Source: Arthrobacter sp. Soil762 (GTDB lineage Bacteria > Actinomycetota > Actinomycetes > Actinomycetales > Micrococcaceae). From it: a stretch of 64,000 nucleotides of DNA. The notes under the pieces are model-generated. The model was given only the letters and a program-made list of their open reading frames with translations. It was not told where the DNA came from and did not search any database. Position numbers and translations under genes: made by a program. The DNA lies in assembly GCF_001428335.1 (NCBI RefSeq), contig NZ_LMSG01000012.1, positions 126,659-190,658 on the forward strand, read 5' to 3'. Shown here piece by piece: positions 1 through 8,294 of the stretch (position 1 is its first letter; each line of letters opens with the position of its first letter).

Positions 1-305
1 CGCATTCCCGCCGGCAGCAGTGCCGCCGGCGTGGTGCCGCGCTCAACCGCTTTTTCCACGAGCACACGCACCGTGGTGATGCTGCTGACCACCAGCCAGT
101 CGAAGCCCCCGGCCACCAGATCATCCAGCGCGGCATCGAGGGCCAGCTGGTCCGCGGCCCGTTCGAAGTCGATGAGCGGCAGGAGCAGCGGTTCGGCCCC
201 CAGGCCACCGAGCAGCGCGGCCAGCGGCCCGGCACGGTCGGCGCTACGGGTGATCAGGACGCGCCGGCCACCCAGAGCGCCCGCCAGGTCATCAGGAGGC
301 GGCAA
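1..305 (-). CDS. hemD: Uroporphyrinogen-III synthase, N-terminal part (cut by window edge)
   Basis: Reading the minus strand leftward from hemC gives an open frame containing RRVLITR, a run of Leu/Ala around LLGGLGAEPLLLPL and then FDWLVVSS, the usual N-terminal half of HemD. HemD cyclises hydroxymethylbilane to uroporphyrinogen III in the cytoplasm. The frame runs off the left window edge after about 100 codons. The start is uncertain: an in-frame TTG at 305 would overlap the end of hemC by 14 nt, and the ATG just after the hemC stop is in the wrong frame. Its position directly after hemC in the same operon supports the call. Confidence 0.8.
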   Translation of the reverse strand, partial: MPPPDDLAGALGGRRVLITRSADRAGPLAALLGGLGAEPLLLPLIDFERAADQLALDAALDDLVAGGFDWLVVSSITTVRVLVEKAVERGTTPAALLPAGM

Positions 306-1275
306 GGTCCGCGATCTCCGCGGCGCCGGCAGCCAGCAGGAGCTCGGCCACCTCGATGCCGAGCAGCGTGGCACCAACCTCGGTGAGACCGTCGGTTGCC
401 TTCTTTTCGCGCACAGTCTTGGTGCCGTCCACGGCGCACACTGCCGCCTCGAGATACAGCATGCTGCCCTTGCGGTATGCGAAGGCACCCACGGGGGCGG
501 CGCAGCCAGCCTCGAGGCGGGCCAGTACGGCACGCTCGGCGGTCACGGCGAGGCGGGTGTCCTCATCGTTGAGCGCGGCCAGGGCCTGCGCCAAAACACC
601 CTGCGAACCCTCGGTGGAACCTGCCTTGCGCGGGGCGTCAGCCGTCCGGCATTCGATGGCCAGCGAACCCTGTCCGGGCGCCGGCAGCATCACGTCCATC
701 TCGAAAAATTCGCTGACGGCGTCCAGGCGGCCGATGCGTTCCAGTCCTGCGGCGGCCAGTACGACGGCGTCCAGGTCACCCGGTGCGCCGGCGGCGTTTC
801 CGGGCAGGCCGGGCACGCGGCCCAGGCGGGTTTCCACATTGCCTCGAATGTCCCGCACTTCCAGGTCAGGGCGGGCGGCACGCAACTGGGCAGCTCGGCG
901 CGGAGAGCCGGTGCCCACCCTGGCGCCCTGCGGCAGATCAGCCAGCTTAAGGCCGTCGCGGGCGCACAGGACATCCCGTGCGTCGGCACGCTTGGGCGTT
1001 GCGGCGATGGTGAGGCCCGGTGCGGCGCCCGTCGGAAGGTCCTTGAGCGAGTGCACAGCGACATCGCAGGTGTCCTGCAGCAGGGCATCGCGCAACGCGG
1101 CGACAAACACCCCTGTGCCGCCCATCTGGGACAGCGATCCTGTCTTGACGTCGCCTTCCGTGGTGATGTGCACCAGCTCCACCGGGAAGCCTCCGACGGC
1201 GGCCAGCTGGTCCGCCGTCTGCTGCGTTTGGGTCAGGGCGAGCTTGCTGGCCCTGGTTCCGATCCTTACCGTCAC
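292..1275 (-). CDS. hemC: Hydroxymethylbilane synthase (porphobilinogen deaminase)
   Basis: The 327-residue protein begins MTVRIGTRASKLAL, has the GTGSPRR substrate-binding segment near residue 121 and the dipyrromethane-cofactor cysteine in LEAGCAAPVG (Cys258). It condenses four porphobilinogens into hydroxymethylbilane. The length is close to the usual 310-320. It starts with GTG at 1275, overlapping the hemH stop by 4 nt (GTGA), which implies translational coupling. It lies third in the hemQ-hemH-hemC-hemD run. Confidence 0.97.
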   Translation of the reverse strand: MTVRIGTRASKLALTQTQQTADQLAAVGGFPVELVHITTEGDVKTGSLSQMGGTGVFVAALRDALLQDTCDVAVHSLKDLPTGAAPGLTIAATPKRADARDVLCARDGLKLADLPQGARVGTGSPRRAAQLRAARPDLEVRDIRGNVETRLGRVPGLPGNAAGAPGDLDAVVLAAAGLERIGRLDAVSEFFEMDVMLPAPGQGSLAIECRTADAPRKAGSTEGSQGVLAQALAALNDEDTRLAVTAERAVLARLEAGCAAPVGAFAYRKGSMLYLEAAVCAVDGTKTVREKKATDGLTEVGATLLGIEVAELLLAAGAAEIADLAAS

Positions 1276-2537
1276 TGCGTTCCTACTCCCCCGGCAGCGC
1301 CCGCAGATGCGGCCGGATATGCGTCATGTCCGGTGCCGACGGTGGTGTCGGCTCCGGCGATGGTGGGCTTCTCGCCGCGGAAATTCGCGCAGCAGCCCGG
1401 CCGGCAGACGTCGTACCACGGGCCCAGGCCGGTCACGGCGGGCCGGTCACCGATGTTGTTGGCGAGCGTCCGTTCGGAGATGAGGTCCACCAGGCCGTTC
1501 ACAAACTTCCGGTGCGTGCCCGGGGTGGGTACCCGCGTGGCGGCCAGGCCGAGGTTGCGGCAGGTCTCCAGGGCTTCGGTGTCCAGGTCCCAGACAACTT
1601 CCATGTGGTCGCTGACGAAGCCCAGCGGGACAATGACGATGCCTTTGACGCCCTGGCCCGCCAGGTCGGCGATGGCGTCGTTGATGTCAGGTTCGAGCCA
1701 CGGGACGTGAGGCGCGCCCGAGCGGGACTGGTAGACGAGGGACCAGGGTGCGGTCAGGCCCGACTCGGCCTCCACGCGGCTGATGACTGCTGCGCCGGTG
1801 GCCAGGTGCTGGGCCACGTACGCAGAACCTTCGTCGAACTCACGCGGCTCGTCCGCGGACCGTCCGGCGGCCTCGGCATCCCGGGTGGGGATGGAGTGGG
1901 TGGCAAAAAGGATGTGCACGGGGGCGTCGGGTGTTCCGGCCGCAGTGAGCTGCGCCCGCACGTCCGCCAGGCCGGCCGCGGTGCCTTCAATGAAGGGCTC
2001 CACAAAGCCCGGGTGGTCGAAGTACTGCCGGACCTTGTCCACCTCAAGCCGGCCGTCCAGCCCCGACTCCGTCAGGGCGATGCCGATGTCCTCGCGGTAC
2101 TGGCGGCAGCTGGAGTAACAGGAGTACGCACTTGTGGTGACCATCAGCAGTTTGCGGTGACCCGCGTCGTACGCGTCCTGCAGGGTCTGCGGAATGTAGG
2201 GGTCCCAGTTGCGGTTGCCCCAGAGCACGGGAAGCTCGATGCCGCGGGCCGCGAGCTCCGCTTCGATGGCAGCCTTGAGCTCGCGGTTCTGCTGGTTGAT
2301 GGGGCTGATGCCGCCATTTGCCCGGTAGTGGTGGGAAACCTCTTCCAGCCGCTCGTCCGGGATGCCGCGGCCGCGGGTGACATTGCGCAGGAACGGGATG
2401 ACGTCTTCCTGGCCCTCAGGCCCGCCAAAGGAGGCCAGCAGGACGCCGTCATAATTTTTGGGCGCCATCCGGCCGGCTTCGGTGACCGGGTTGATTCCGG
2501 TGAGCACGGCGCCCGCCGCGGGCTCGGGCTGGGTCAT
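1272..2537 (-). CDS. hemH: Coproporphyrin III ferrochelatase
   Basis: The 421-residue protein has the ferrochelatase opening YDGVLLASFGGPEG and the SCYSSCRQY segment typical of Gram-positive enzymes. Near the C terminus lies a cysteine cluster, VCRPGCCANF. In actinobacterial CpfC such cysteines, with an upstream one, bind a [2Fe-2S] cluster. Because hemQ and a HemY-type oxidase are adjacent, the substrate is probably coproporphyrin III rather than protoporphyrin IX. The ATG overlaps the hemQ stop (ATGA), and the stop overlaps the hemC start. A Gly/Ala-rich tail of about 35 residues follows the cysteine cluster and looks disordered. Confidence 0.95.
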   Translation of the reverse strand: MTQPEPAAGAVLTGINPVTEAGRMAPKNYDGVLLASFGGPEGQEDVIPFLRNVTRGRGIPDERLEEVSHHYRANGGISPINQQNRELKAAIEAELAARGIELPVLWGNRNWDPYIPQTLQDAYDAGHRKLLMVTTSAYSCYSSCRQYREDIGIALTESGLDGRLEVDKVRQYFDHPGFVEPFIEGTAAGLADVRAQLTAAGTPDAPVHILFATHSIPTRDAEAAGRSADEPREFDEGSAYVAQHLATGAAVISRVEAESGLTAPWSLVYQSRSGAPHVPWLEPDINDAIADLAGQGVKGIVIVPLGFVSDHMEVVWDLDTEALETCRNLGLAATRVPTPGTHRKFVNGLVDLISERTLANNIGDRPAVTGLGPWYDVCRPGCCANFRGEKPTIAGADTTVGTGHDAYPAASAGAAGGVGTQ

Positions 2538-3235
2538 GCGAGGACCTCAGCGACCTCTGCAGCGGTGATGCGGCGGCCGGTGTAGAACGGGATTTCCTCC
2601 CGTACGTGGTTGCGTGCTTCGGTGGCGCGAAGGTGGCGCATCAGGTCCACGAGGTCCACCAACTCGGGGGCTTCCAGTCCCAGGATCCACTCCCAGTCAC
2701 CCAGGGCGAAGGAGGATACCGTGTTGGAGATGACCTGCGGGAACTCCCGGCCCAGCATGCCGTGGTCGCGCAGCATCTTGCCGCGTTCTTCCTCGGGCAG
2801 GATGTACCACTCATAGGAGCGCACGAACGGGTAGACGCAGAGCCATTCGGCCGGGGCCACACCGCGTGAGTAGGCGGGGGTGTGGTTCTTGGCGAACTCG
2901 GCTTCGCGGTGCACGCCCATGGCGGACCAGACAATCTCGGTTCCGGCGAAAAGCGTGCTGCGGCGGATGTCGCGGATGGCCTGCTGCAGCGCTTCGGGCT
3001 TCGGGCCGTGGAGCCAGACCATGACGTCGGCGTCGGCGCGCATCGCGGAGACGTCGTAGCTGCCGCGGTGCGTCACGCCCGCTTCGGCCAGGCGGTCCAG
3101 CAGGGCATCGAAATCGGCGGCAGCGTCAGCGCTGCGCACCAGTTCCTCGGACCGCTTGAAAACAGTCCAGAGAGTGAAGAACTGCTCGGCTGATTCTTCG
3201 GTTTTAGTGACAGATTCGGCAGAAGTGTGGCTCAT
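2534..3235 (-). CDS. hemQ: Coproheme decarboxylase (chlorite dismutase family)
   Basis: The 233-residue protein is a HemQ/ChdC homologue that performs the last step of the coproporphyrin pathway, peroxide-dependent decarboxylation of coproheme to haem b. Tyr135 in the YPFVRS motif, Trp143 and His158 (RDHGMLG) fall at the positions of the catalytic tyrosine, the neighbouring Trp and the axial His that I recall for actinobacterial ChdC. The ATG at 3235 is preceded by a purine-rich GGGAAGGGG. It is the first gene of the hemQ-hemH-hemC-hemD operon, and a promoter with a palindrome lies about 50 nt upstream. Confidence 0.96.
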   Translation of the reverse strand: MSHTSAESVTKTEESAEQFFTLWTVFKRSEELVRSADAAADFDALLDRLAEAGVTHRGSYDVSAMRADADVMVWLHGPKPEALQQAIRDIRRSTLFAGTEIVWSAMGVHREAEFAKNHTPAYSRGVAPAEWLCVYPFVRSYEWYILPEEERGKMLRDHGMLGREFPQVISNTVSSFALGDWEWILGLEAPELVDLVDLMRHLRATEARNHVREEIPFYTGRRITAAEVAEVLA

Positions 3236-3279
3236 GGTTACCAGTTTGCCCCTTCCCCACCGCCAAGTCGAAACCAGCG

Positions 3280-3312
3280 ACTTCTACAAGACGTAGAAGT
3301 GCTGAATGTCAC
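3280..3312 (-). promoter_or_regulatory. Predicted hemQ promoter with palindromic operator
   Basis: A perfect 8-bp inverted repeat with a 5-nt spacer (ACTTCTAC at 3280-3287, GTAGAAGT at 3293-3300) lies 45 nt upstream of hemQ. On the minus strand a GTGACA -35-like box (3312-3307) and a TGTAGA -10-like box (3288-3283) are 18 nt apart, so the palindrome covers the spacer and the -10. No U-tract follows, so it is unlikely to be a terminator for the upstream gene. A dimeric repressor binding site is the simplest reading. The arms resemble TACA/TGTA-type operators of BlaI/CopY regulators, but that is only a guess. Confidence 0.5.
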
Positions 3313-3355
3313 AGGTTCGGTGCAGTATGGGTCTTGAGTCGATTCGGCACTGAGG

Positions 3356-4117
3356 TCAGATCCGGCGGATCCGGGCAAAGAGGAGTCCGGCAGCTCCGGC
3401 GGACCCCACCAGTCCCACGCCAAGCCAGACCTTTGCAGGTTCGGCTGCCGCGGCTGCCTCCGTGGCGGACGCCATGTTGTCCCGGCTGGCGGGTGCGTTT
3501 CCGTGGCGCCCCGGTCCCGAAACAGGCGTGGCGCTGGTGCTGTGGGCGTCCGTGGGCTGGTCCGCAGCAGGATCGGCTTCCTGGCCGGCATCCTGCGCCG
3601 CGTCGGCGGGGGCACCGGGCTGGCCGTTCGGCTGCGCGCCTGCCGCTGAACCGGCGGTTTCCGGAGACGTGCTGACCGGCGCTGGAGCGCTCGACGGCGG
3701 GACGGCACCTTGGGGAGCCGTGCCTTGCGGAGTGGTGTCCTGCGGCGCTGGGCTGGCAGATGTCGACGGAGCGGACGGCGGCGGCGCAGTTGACGTGGGG
3801 GCCGTGGACGTCGGGGCGGGAGACGGTGTGGCCGTCGGAGTGGAAGAGCCTGTGGGCGCGGGAGTCGGTGAGGCTGTGGCCTGTGTGCCGGAACCGCCCA
3901 GGAGGTCATTCAGCAGGCCATTGACCCCGGAGAGGTCCCCGTCGGCCGCAACCTCGGTGGACCCTGTGGGTTCGGCGCTGCCGTCAGCCGCCTGGGATGC
4001 CGGAACGCCGGCAGACAGGACCAGTACCGCTCCGACGGCAGCCGCTGCAGCGCCACGCCGGAGTCCCCCATGGATACTGGTCCGGGAACGGGAAAATTCG
4101 GACCTGTAAATAACCAT
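3356..4117 (-). CDS. Secreted Pro/Ala/Thr/Ser-rich protein with C-terminal membrane anchor
   Basis: I do not recognise a family. From the ATG at 4117 the protein has 253 residues: a basic start, a hydrophobic signal segment (AAAAAVGAVLVLSAGVP) ending in SQA|AD, a long stretch dominated by Pro, Thr, Ser, Ala and Gln, and a C-terminal hydrophobic helix (WLGVGLVGSAGAAGLLF) followed by RIRRI. There is no LPXTG motif, so it is probably held by the helix, not by sortase. The start at 4117 is chosen over 4168 because it puts the signal peptide at the N terminus; TAGGGT lies 8 nt upstream. It sits between hemY and hemQ, separated by about 100 bp on each side. Confidence 0.75.
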   Translation of the reverse strand: MVIYRSEFSRSRTSIHGGLRRGAAAAAVGAVLVLSAGVPASQAADGSAEPTGSTEVAADGDLSGVNGLLNDLLGGSGTQATASPTPAPTGSSTPTATPSPAPTSTAPTSTAPPPSAPSTSASPAPQDTTPQGTAPQGAVPPSSAPAPVSTSPETAGSAAGAQPNGQPGAPADAAQDAGQEADPAADQPTDAHSTSATPVSGPGRHGNAPASRDNMASATEAAAAAEPAKVWLGVGLVGSAGAAGLLFARIRRI

Positions 4118-4217
4118 AGGTATCGACCCTAGCCACATCAGGGGCGGATGAAAAACCGGAAACCGCACCCCGGGGTGGCCCCTTCAAGGCCCATATTCCA
4201 CTGAACAGGGGCGATGG

Positions 4218-5690
4218 TCAGCTGAGCAGACTGCGAATTTCTTTTCGCGTATCGGCCACCACCGCGGCGAGTCCGTTGCCGGCCACCCATCCGCCCACAA
4301 TGCCGAGGCCGGCCTCTGCCGCGCAGAGCTTCCTGACCTCGGCCACCCGGGCCTTGTGTCCCACGGCAGCGAACGGCAAGGCCCCCTGCCACCTGACAAC
4401 ATCCCAGCCGACGACGTCGGTCCCCTGCACCGGGAGGCCCAGCAGGGCCGAAGCGTCATGCAGGGCAGCAGCCAGGAGTTCGGTGTCGAGGGCAGGGGCG
4501 GCGCCGCCGGCGTCCGGGGTCGCGGTTGCCAGCCTGCCGGTTTCCGGGGTCGCGGGTTCCGAAGCCTCCAGGCGGCCGTAGGAGAGCCGCAGCACGTGGG
4601 TCCCGGGACCTGCCGCAGCGGCGAGCCAACCCCACTTCGCGGTGGCATGCGTGAGAGCTTTTGCCTGGACGCCCGGCGTCTGGGGGGCCACGAGGATCCC
4701 GGTGCCCCGCGGCCTCCGGTCAAGTTCGGGCAGGTCCACCACCAGGGTGACGAGCCGGACGTCCGGCCCGCTTTCAGGGCTGCTGCCGGCGAGGGCGGGT
4801 ACGGCCGCCTGAAGCAGCCCCACGGCTGCCGGGCCGGGCAGCGCCACCACCAGCAGGCCGGCGTCGTACGTTACGTCACCGGCGGTGACCCGCCACCCGT
4901 CCGGCGTCCGTTCGACGGCGTCCGCGGCTGCTCCAATCATCAGGGTGACCCCGCGGCTGCGGAGATCGCTGAGCAGGGCAGAAACCAGGGTGTGCATCCC
5001 GCCTTCCAAGCCGGCGACGGCGGAACCCGCCTTCGCGGCGGACGGCTGGGTGGAACCGCGCCGCTGGGCGGACACCGCGGCTGCGAGGGAACCATGCTCA
5101 CGGATTCCGGCGCGGAGGCCGGGGGCCACCATGTCGACGTCGAGGAGACCGGGGTCCGCGGAGTGCACGCCGCCCACCACCGGGGCCACGAGGCGCTCCA
5201 GCACGCGGCGGCCCATCCGGGCCCGCACGACTGCCGCCACGCTGGTGACGTCCGCCGACACGCCGATGGACGCCGGCAAGTACTTGTCCAGGGACGCCCG
5301 GAGCGAGCCCACAAATCCCAGCGACCGCCTGACCTCCGGGTCCCAGGGGTTGGCGGGAATGCCCAGGACTCCGGTCTTGGGCAGTTCGCGCGGGCCGTCC
5401 GGAAGCTGCACCCAGGCACCGCCCGGGCGGGGCGCCACAACCTTGCTACCGAGTCCAAGTTCATCCGCTAGGTCAGCCACGGATGGGGAGCGTGTGGCGA
5501 AGGACTCTGCTCCGCTGTCCAGGGTGAGGCCGGCCACCACGTGGCTGCCCACGCAGCCGCCCCAGGATGCTGTGGCTTCCAGAACGGTGACGGTGCGTCC
5601 GGCAGCTGCCAGCTCGCGTGCGGCCAGCAGGCCGGAGATGCCGCCGCCCAGGACGACGGCGGTCTGGGCCGGTGTCACGGAACTGCCCAC
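4218..5690 (-). CDS. hemY: Coproporphyrinogen III oxidase (HemY/CgoX, oxygen-dependent)
   Basis: The 490-residue flavoprotein opens with AVVLGGGISGLLAA, the FAD-binding fold, followed by the TVLEA segment and LDSGAESFATR typical of HemY. It oxidises coproporphyrinogen III to coproporphyrin III (in other lineages, protoporphyrinogen IX). The length matches Gram-positive HemY. It starts with GTG at 5690, four nucleotides after the hemE stop, so the two are co-transcribed. A CACCCCGGGGTG palindrome at 4166-4177 downstream may help end transcription. Confidence 0.94.
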   Translation of the reverse strand: MGSSVTPAQTAVVLGGGISGLLAARELAAAGRTVTVLEATASWGGCVGSHVVAGLTLDSGAESFATRSPSVADLADELGLGSKVVAPRPGGAWVQLPDGPRELPKTGVLGIPANPWDPEVRRSLGFVGSLRASLDKYLPASIGVSADVTSVAAVVRARMGRRVLERLVAPVVGGVHSADPGLLDVDMVAPGLRAGIREHGSLAAAVSAQRRGSTQPSAAKAGSAVAGLEGGMHTLVSALLSDLRSRGVTLMIGAAADAVERTPDGWRVTAGDVTYDAGLLVVALPGPAAVGLLQAAVPALAGSSPESGPDVRLVTLVVDLPELDRRPRGTGILVAPQTPGVQAKALTHATAKWGWLAAAAGPGTHVLRLSYGRLEASEPATPETGRLATATPDAGGAAPALDTELLAAALHDASALLGLPVQGTDVVGWDVVRWQGALPFAAVGHKARVAEVRKLCAAEAGLGIVGGWVAGNGLAAVVADTRKEIRSLLS

Positions 5691-5694
5691 GGTC

Positions 5695-6813
5695 CTACTC
5701 CGGGGAAATGGAGTGGATGAGTTCTACAACGCGGGTCAGGACCGTGGGGTCGGTTTCCGGCGGCACCCCGTGGCCAAGGTTGAGCACGTGGCCGGGCGCA
5801 GAAGCGCCGGCCGCAATGACCGCACGGACATGGGCTTCCAGCACGTCCCACGGCGCGGACAGCAGCGCGGGGTCGATGTTGCCCTGCAGGGGCACCGTTC
5901 CGCCCAGGCGCCGGTTGGCCTCATCCAGCGGAAGGCGGTAATCCACGCCCACCACGTCCACGCCGACGTCGCGCATGGCAACAAGCAGTTCGGAGGTTCC
6001 GGTACCAAAGTGGATCAGCGGCGCGCCGAGGTGGCGGACATGGTCCAGCGCCCGGGCCGAGGCCGGTGCCACGAACTTGGTGTAGTCGGCCAGGCCCAGC
6101 GACCCTGCCCAGGAATCAAACAGCTGCCCGGCGGACGCGCCGGCTTCCAGCTGGGCGCGGAGGAACATCCCCGAGGCGTCGGCGGCCCAGTTGGCCAGCG
6201 CCGTCCAGGTTTCCGGGTCCGCGTGCATCATGGTGCGCGGGCCCAGGTGGTCACGGGAAGGTTTGCCCTCCACCATGTAGGCGGCGAGGGTGAACGGGGC
6301 ACCGGCAAAGCCGATCAGCGGGGTTTTGCCCAGCTCGGCGACGGTCAGCCGCACGGCTTCGCGGATCGGTTCCAGCGCTTCCCAGGTCAGCCGAGGCAGG
6401 GCAGCCACATCTGCAGCCGTGCGCACCGGTTTGTCCAGCACGGGGCCCACGCCCGGCACAATGTCCACGCCGACGCCGGCGAGCTTGAGCGGAATGACGA
6501 TGTCGGAGAAGAAAATGGCAGCGTCCACGTCGTGGCGCCGGACGGGCTGCAGGGTGATCTCGGACGCCAACTCCGGCCGGAGGCAGGAGTCCAGCATGGC
6601 CACGCCTTCGCGCACCTTCAGGTATTCCGGCAGGGAGCGCCCGGCCTGCCGCATGAACCAGACCGGCCGCCGCGACGGCTTGCCGCCACGGTAAGCGGTG
6701 ATGAGCGGCGAATCTGCGGTGCGCCCGTCCATCAGCGGATGGCCGGCAGGTAGGGCTCCGTCGTTAGACGGGACACTAGGCACGGCATTGGACACGGCGG
6801 AGCTGGAAGTCAT
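5695..6813 (-). CDS. hemE: Uroporphyrinogen decarboxylase
   Basis: The 372-residue protein carries the signature RRPVWFMRQAGRSLPEY near the N terminus and the GFAGAPFTLA and LNLGHGVPPETDP segments characteristic of HemE. It decarboxylates uroporphyrinogen III to coproporphyrinogen III. The ATG at 6813 (MTSSSAV) is preferred over the longer frame to 6900 because the extra residues do not resemble HemE and would cover the divergent promoter region. It is the first gene of hemE-hemY and is transcribed away from hemA. Confidence 0.96.
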   Translation of the reverse strand: MTSSSAVSNAVPSVPSNDGALPAGHPLMDGRTADSPLITAYRGGKPSRRPVWFMRQAGRSLPEYLKVREGVAMLDSCLRPELASEITLQPVRRHDVDAAIFFSDIVIPLKLAGVGVDIVPGVGPVLDKPVRTAADVAALPRLTWEALEPIREAVRLTVAELGKTPLIGFAGAPFTLAAYMVEGKPSRDHLGPRTMMHADPETWTALANWAADASGMFLRAQLEAGASAGQLFDSWAGSLGLADYTKFVAPASARALDHVRHLGAPLIHFGTGTSELLVAMRDVGVDVVGVDYRLPLDEANRRLGGTVPLQGNIDPALLSAPWDVLEAHVRAVIAAGASAPGHVLNLGHGVPPETDPTVLTRVVELIHSISPE

Positions 6814-6971
6814 GCCTTTGATTGTGCCAAAAATCGGCCCTAAAAGATAACGACAGCCTGTCACGTGGGGCCGCCGCAACCGCACCGTGGCAGGAATCAC
6901 GGCCCTCCACGGCCCGTGGCCGATTGGCGGGTTGTTCTACCGGGCAACGAAAAAGCTATGATTGGTCTGCT
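6814..6971. promoter_or_regulatory. Divergent hemE / hemA promoter region
   Basis: This 158-bp gap holds both promoters. For hemE (minus strand), GTGACA and TAGGGC are separated by 17 nt, giving a short leader. For hemA (plus strand), TATGAT at 6957-6962 ends 9 nt before the GTG, with TTGTTC 19 nt further upstream; no Shine-Dalgarno precedes the GTG, so the hemA message is probably leaderless or nearly so. A CACGTG palindrome lies within the hemE -35 region. Confidence 0.5.
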
Positions 6972-8285
6972 GTGGTTCTTTTTTCATTGGTGGCTACACA
7001 CGCCGACATCGACCTTGAGACCGTTGCTCAACTGAGCAACGGTGCTTCCGGGATCGCCACATCCGCACTCTCCGGATCGCCGGCAGTGACGGGTGCGATT
7101 GTGCTTGCCACCTGCAACCGCTACGAAATCTACGGCGAAGCACCCCACGCGGACGATGTGGAGGCTGCCCGGGCGGCCCTCGTCTCCGAGATCAGCGGCC
7201 TCAGCGGACTCAACGAACAGCTCGTGTCCCGCTCCTTCAGCACACGCACCGGCCCCGAAGTCAGCCAGCACCTTTTCGCCGTCAGCGCCGGACTGGATTC
7301 CGCCGTCGTGGGTGAACGTGAAATCGCCGGCCAGGTCCGCCGCGCCCTCATCACTGCCCAGCACGAGGGCACGGCCAGCTCCGGACTGGTCCGCCTCTTC
7401 CAGGCCGCGTCCAAGACGGCCAAGGATGTCGGTGCACAGACCGCCCTCGGATCCCGGGGCCTCTCCATCGTTTCCGTGGCACTGGATCTGGCCACCGATC
7501 TTTCCGAGAGCCCCGACTGGTCAGCGAAGAAGGTGGTGGTGTTCGGCACCGGCGCCTACGCAGGTGCCACCATGGCGCTGCTCCGTGAAAGGGGCTGCAC
7601 CGACATCTCCGTGTTCTCCTCCTCGGGACGCGCCGAAGCGTTCGTCGCCACCCGCGGCGGAACATCGCTGGACAGCGATTCCCTGCCGGCGGCCGTTGCG
7701 GCGGCCGACGTCATGATCGGCTGCAGCGGCTCGGACACCCGGGTCGAGGCGGGCGAACTTGCCGAGATCCGCGCGGATTCTCCCCAGCCGCTGATCGCGA
7801 TCGACCTCGCCCTCACCCATGACTTTGACCCCGAAGTCGGCCAGCTCGACGGCGTTGAACTGCTCACGCTGGAATCCGTGCGTTTGGCGGCACCCCAGGA
7901 ACAGGCCGAGTCCCTGACCCAGGCCAGCGGCATTGTGTCCGGCGCGGCCCAGGCCTTCGAACAGGAACGGGAAGCCCGCTCGGTGGATTCCGCCATCGTG
8001 GCGCTCCGCCGGCACACCATGAACGTCCTGGATGCGGAAATGGAACGCGTCCGTGCCCGCCACGGCTGCACCGCCGCCGCCGAGGAAGTGGAGTTCGCCC
8101 TCCGCCGGATGGTCAAGCAGCTGCTGCACGTGCCCACCGTCCGTGCCCGTGAGCTCGCCGCCAACGGCCAGCAGGACGACTACGTGTCCGCGCTCGAAAC
8201 CCTCTACGGCATCACCGTGGAACAGCCGGCCGCCGCAGCGCAGGCGGAGTGCCCCGTGGACCACCGGGGCCTCGAAACCGCCTGA
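6972..8285 (+). CDS. hemA: Glutamyl-tRNA reductase
   Basis: From the GTG at 6972 the protein has 438 residues and begins [15 protein letters not shown], the normal actinobacterial N terminus. It contains the catalytic cysteine in [10 protein letters not shown] (Cys48), the [11 protein letters not shown] motif and an NADPH-binding Rossmann segment (VFGTGAYAG). It reduces glutamyl-tRNA to glutamate-1-semialdehyde, the committed step of C5 tetrapyrrole synthesis. The frame stays open upstream to 6822, but those residues are unrelated to HemA and cross the promoter. It faces moeZ, with stops only 9 bp apart. Confidence 0.96.
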   Translation: MVLFSLVATHADIDLETVAQLSNGASGIATSALSGSPAVTGAIVLATCNRYEIYGEAPHADDVEAARAALVSEISGLSGLNEQLVSRSFSTRTGPEVSQHLFAVSAGLDSAVVGEREIAGQVRRALITAQHEGTASSGLVRLFQAASKTAKDVGAQTALGSRGLSIVSVALDLATDLSESPDWSAKKVVVFGTGAYAGATMALLRERGCTDISVFSSSGRAEAFVATRGGTSLDSDSLPAAVAAADVMIGCSGSDTRVEAGELAEIRADSPQPLIAIDLALTHDFDPEVGQLDGVELLTLESVRLAAPQEQAESLTQASGIVSGAAQAFEQEREARSVDSAIVALRRHTMNVLDAEMERVRARHGCTAAAEEVEFALRRMVKQLLHVPTVRARELAANGQQDDYVSALETLYGITVEQPAAAAQAECPVDHRGLETA

Positions 8286-8294
8286 CCCGCCCGG

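Noticed and set aside
3238..3909. Arg/Pro-rich 223-codon minus-strand frame
   Set aside because: It overlaps the Pro/Thr-rich surface-protein gene in another frame and crosses the hemQ promoter; its composition is typical of a shadow frame.
4885..6753. Long plus-strand open frame (622 codons) opposite hemY/hemE
   Set aside because: It lies antisense to two well-supported haem genes, has no family resemblance, and is the sort of frame produced by high-GC codon bias. The same applies to 31-1710, 1326-2585, 48457-49821 and 55258-56604.
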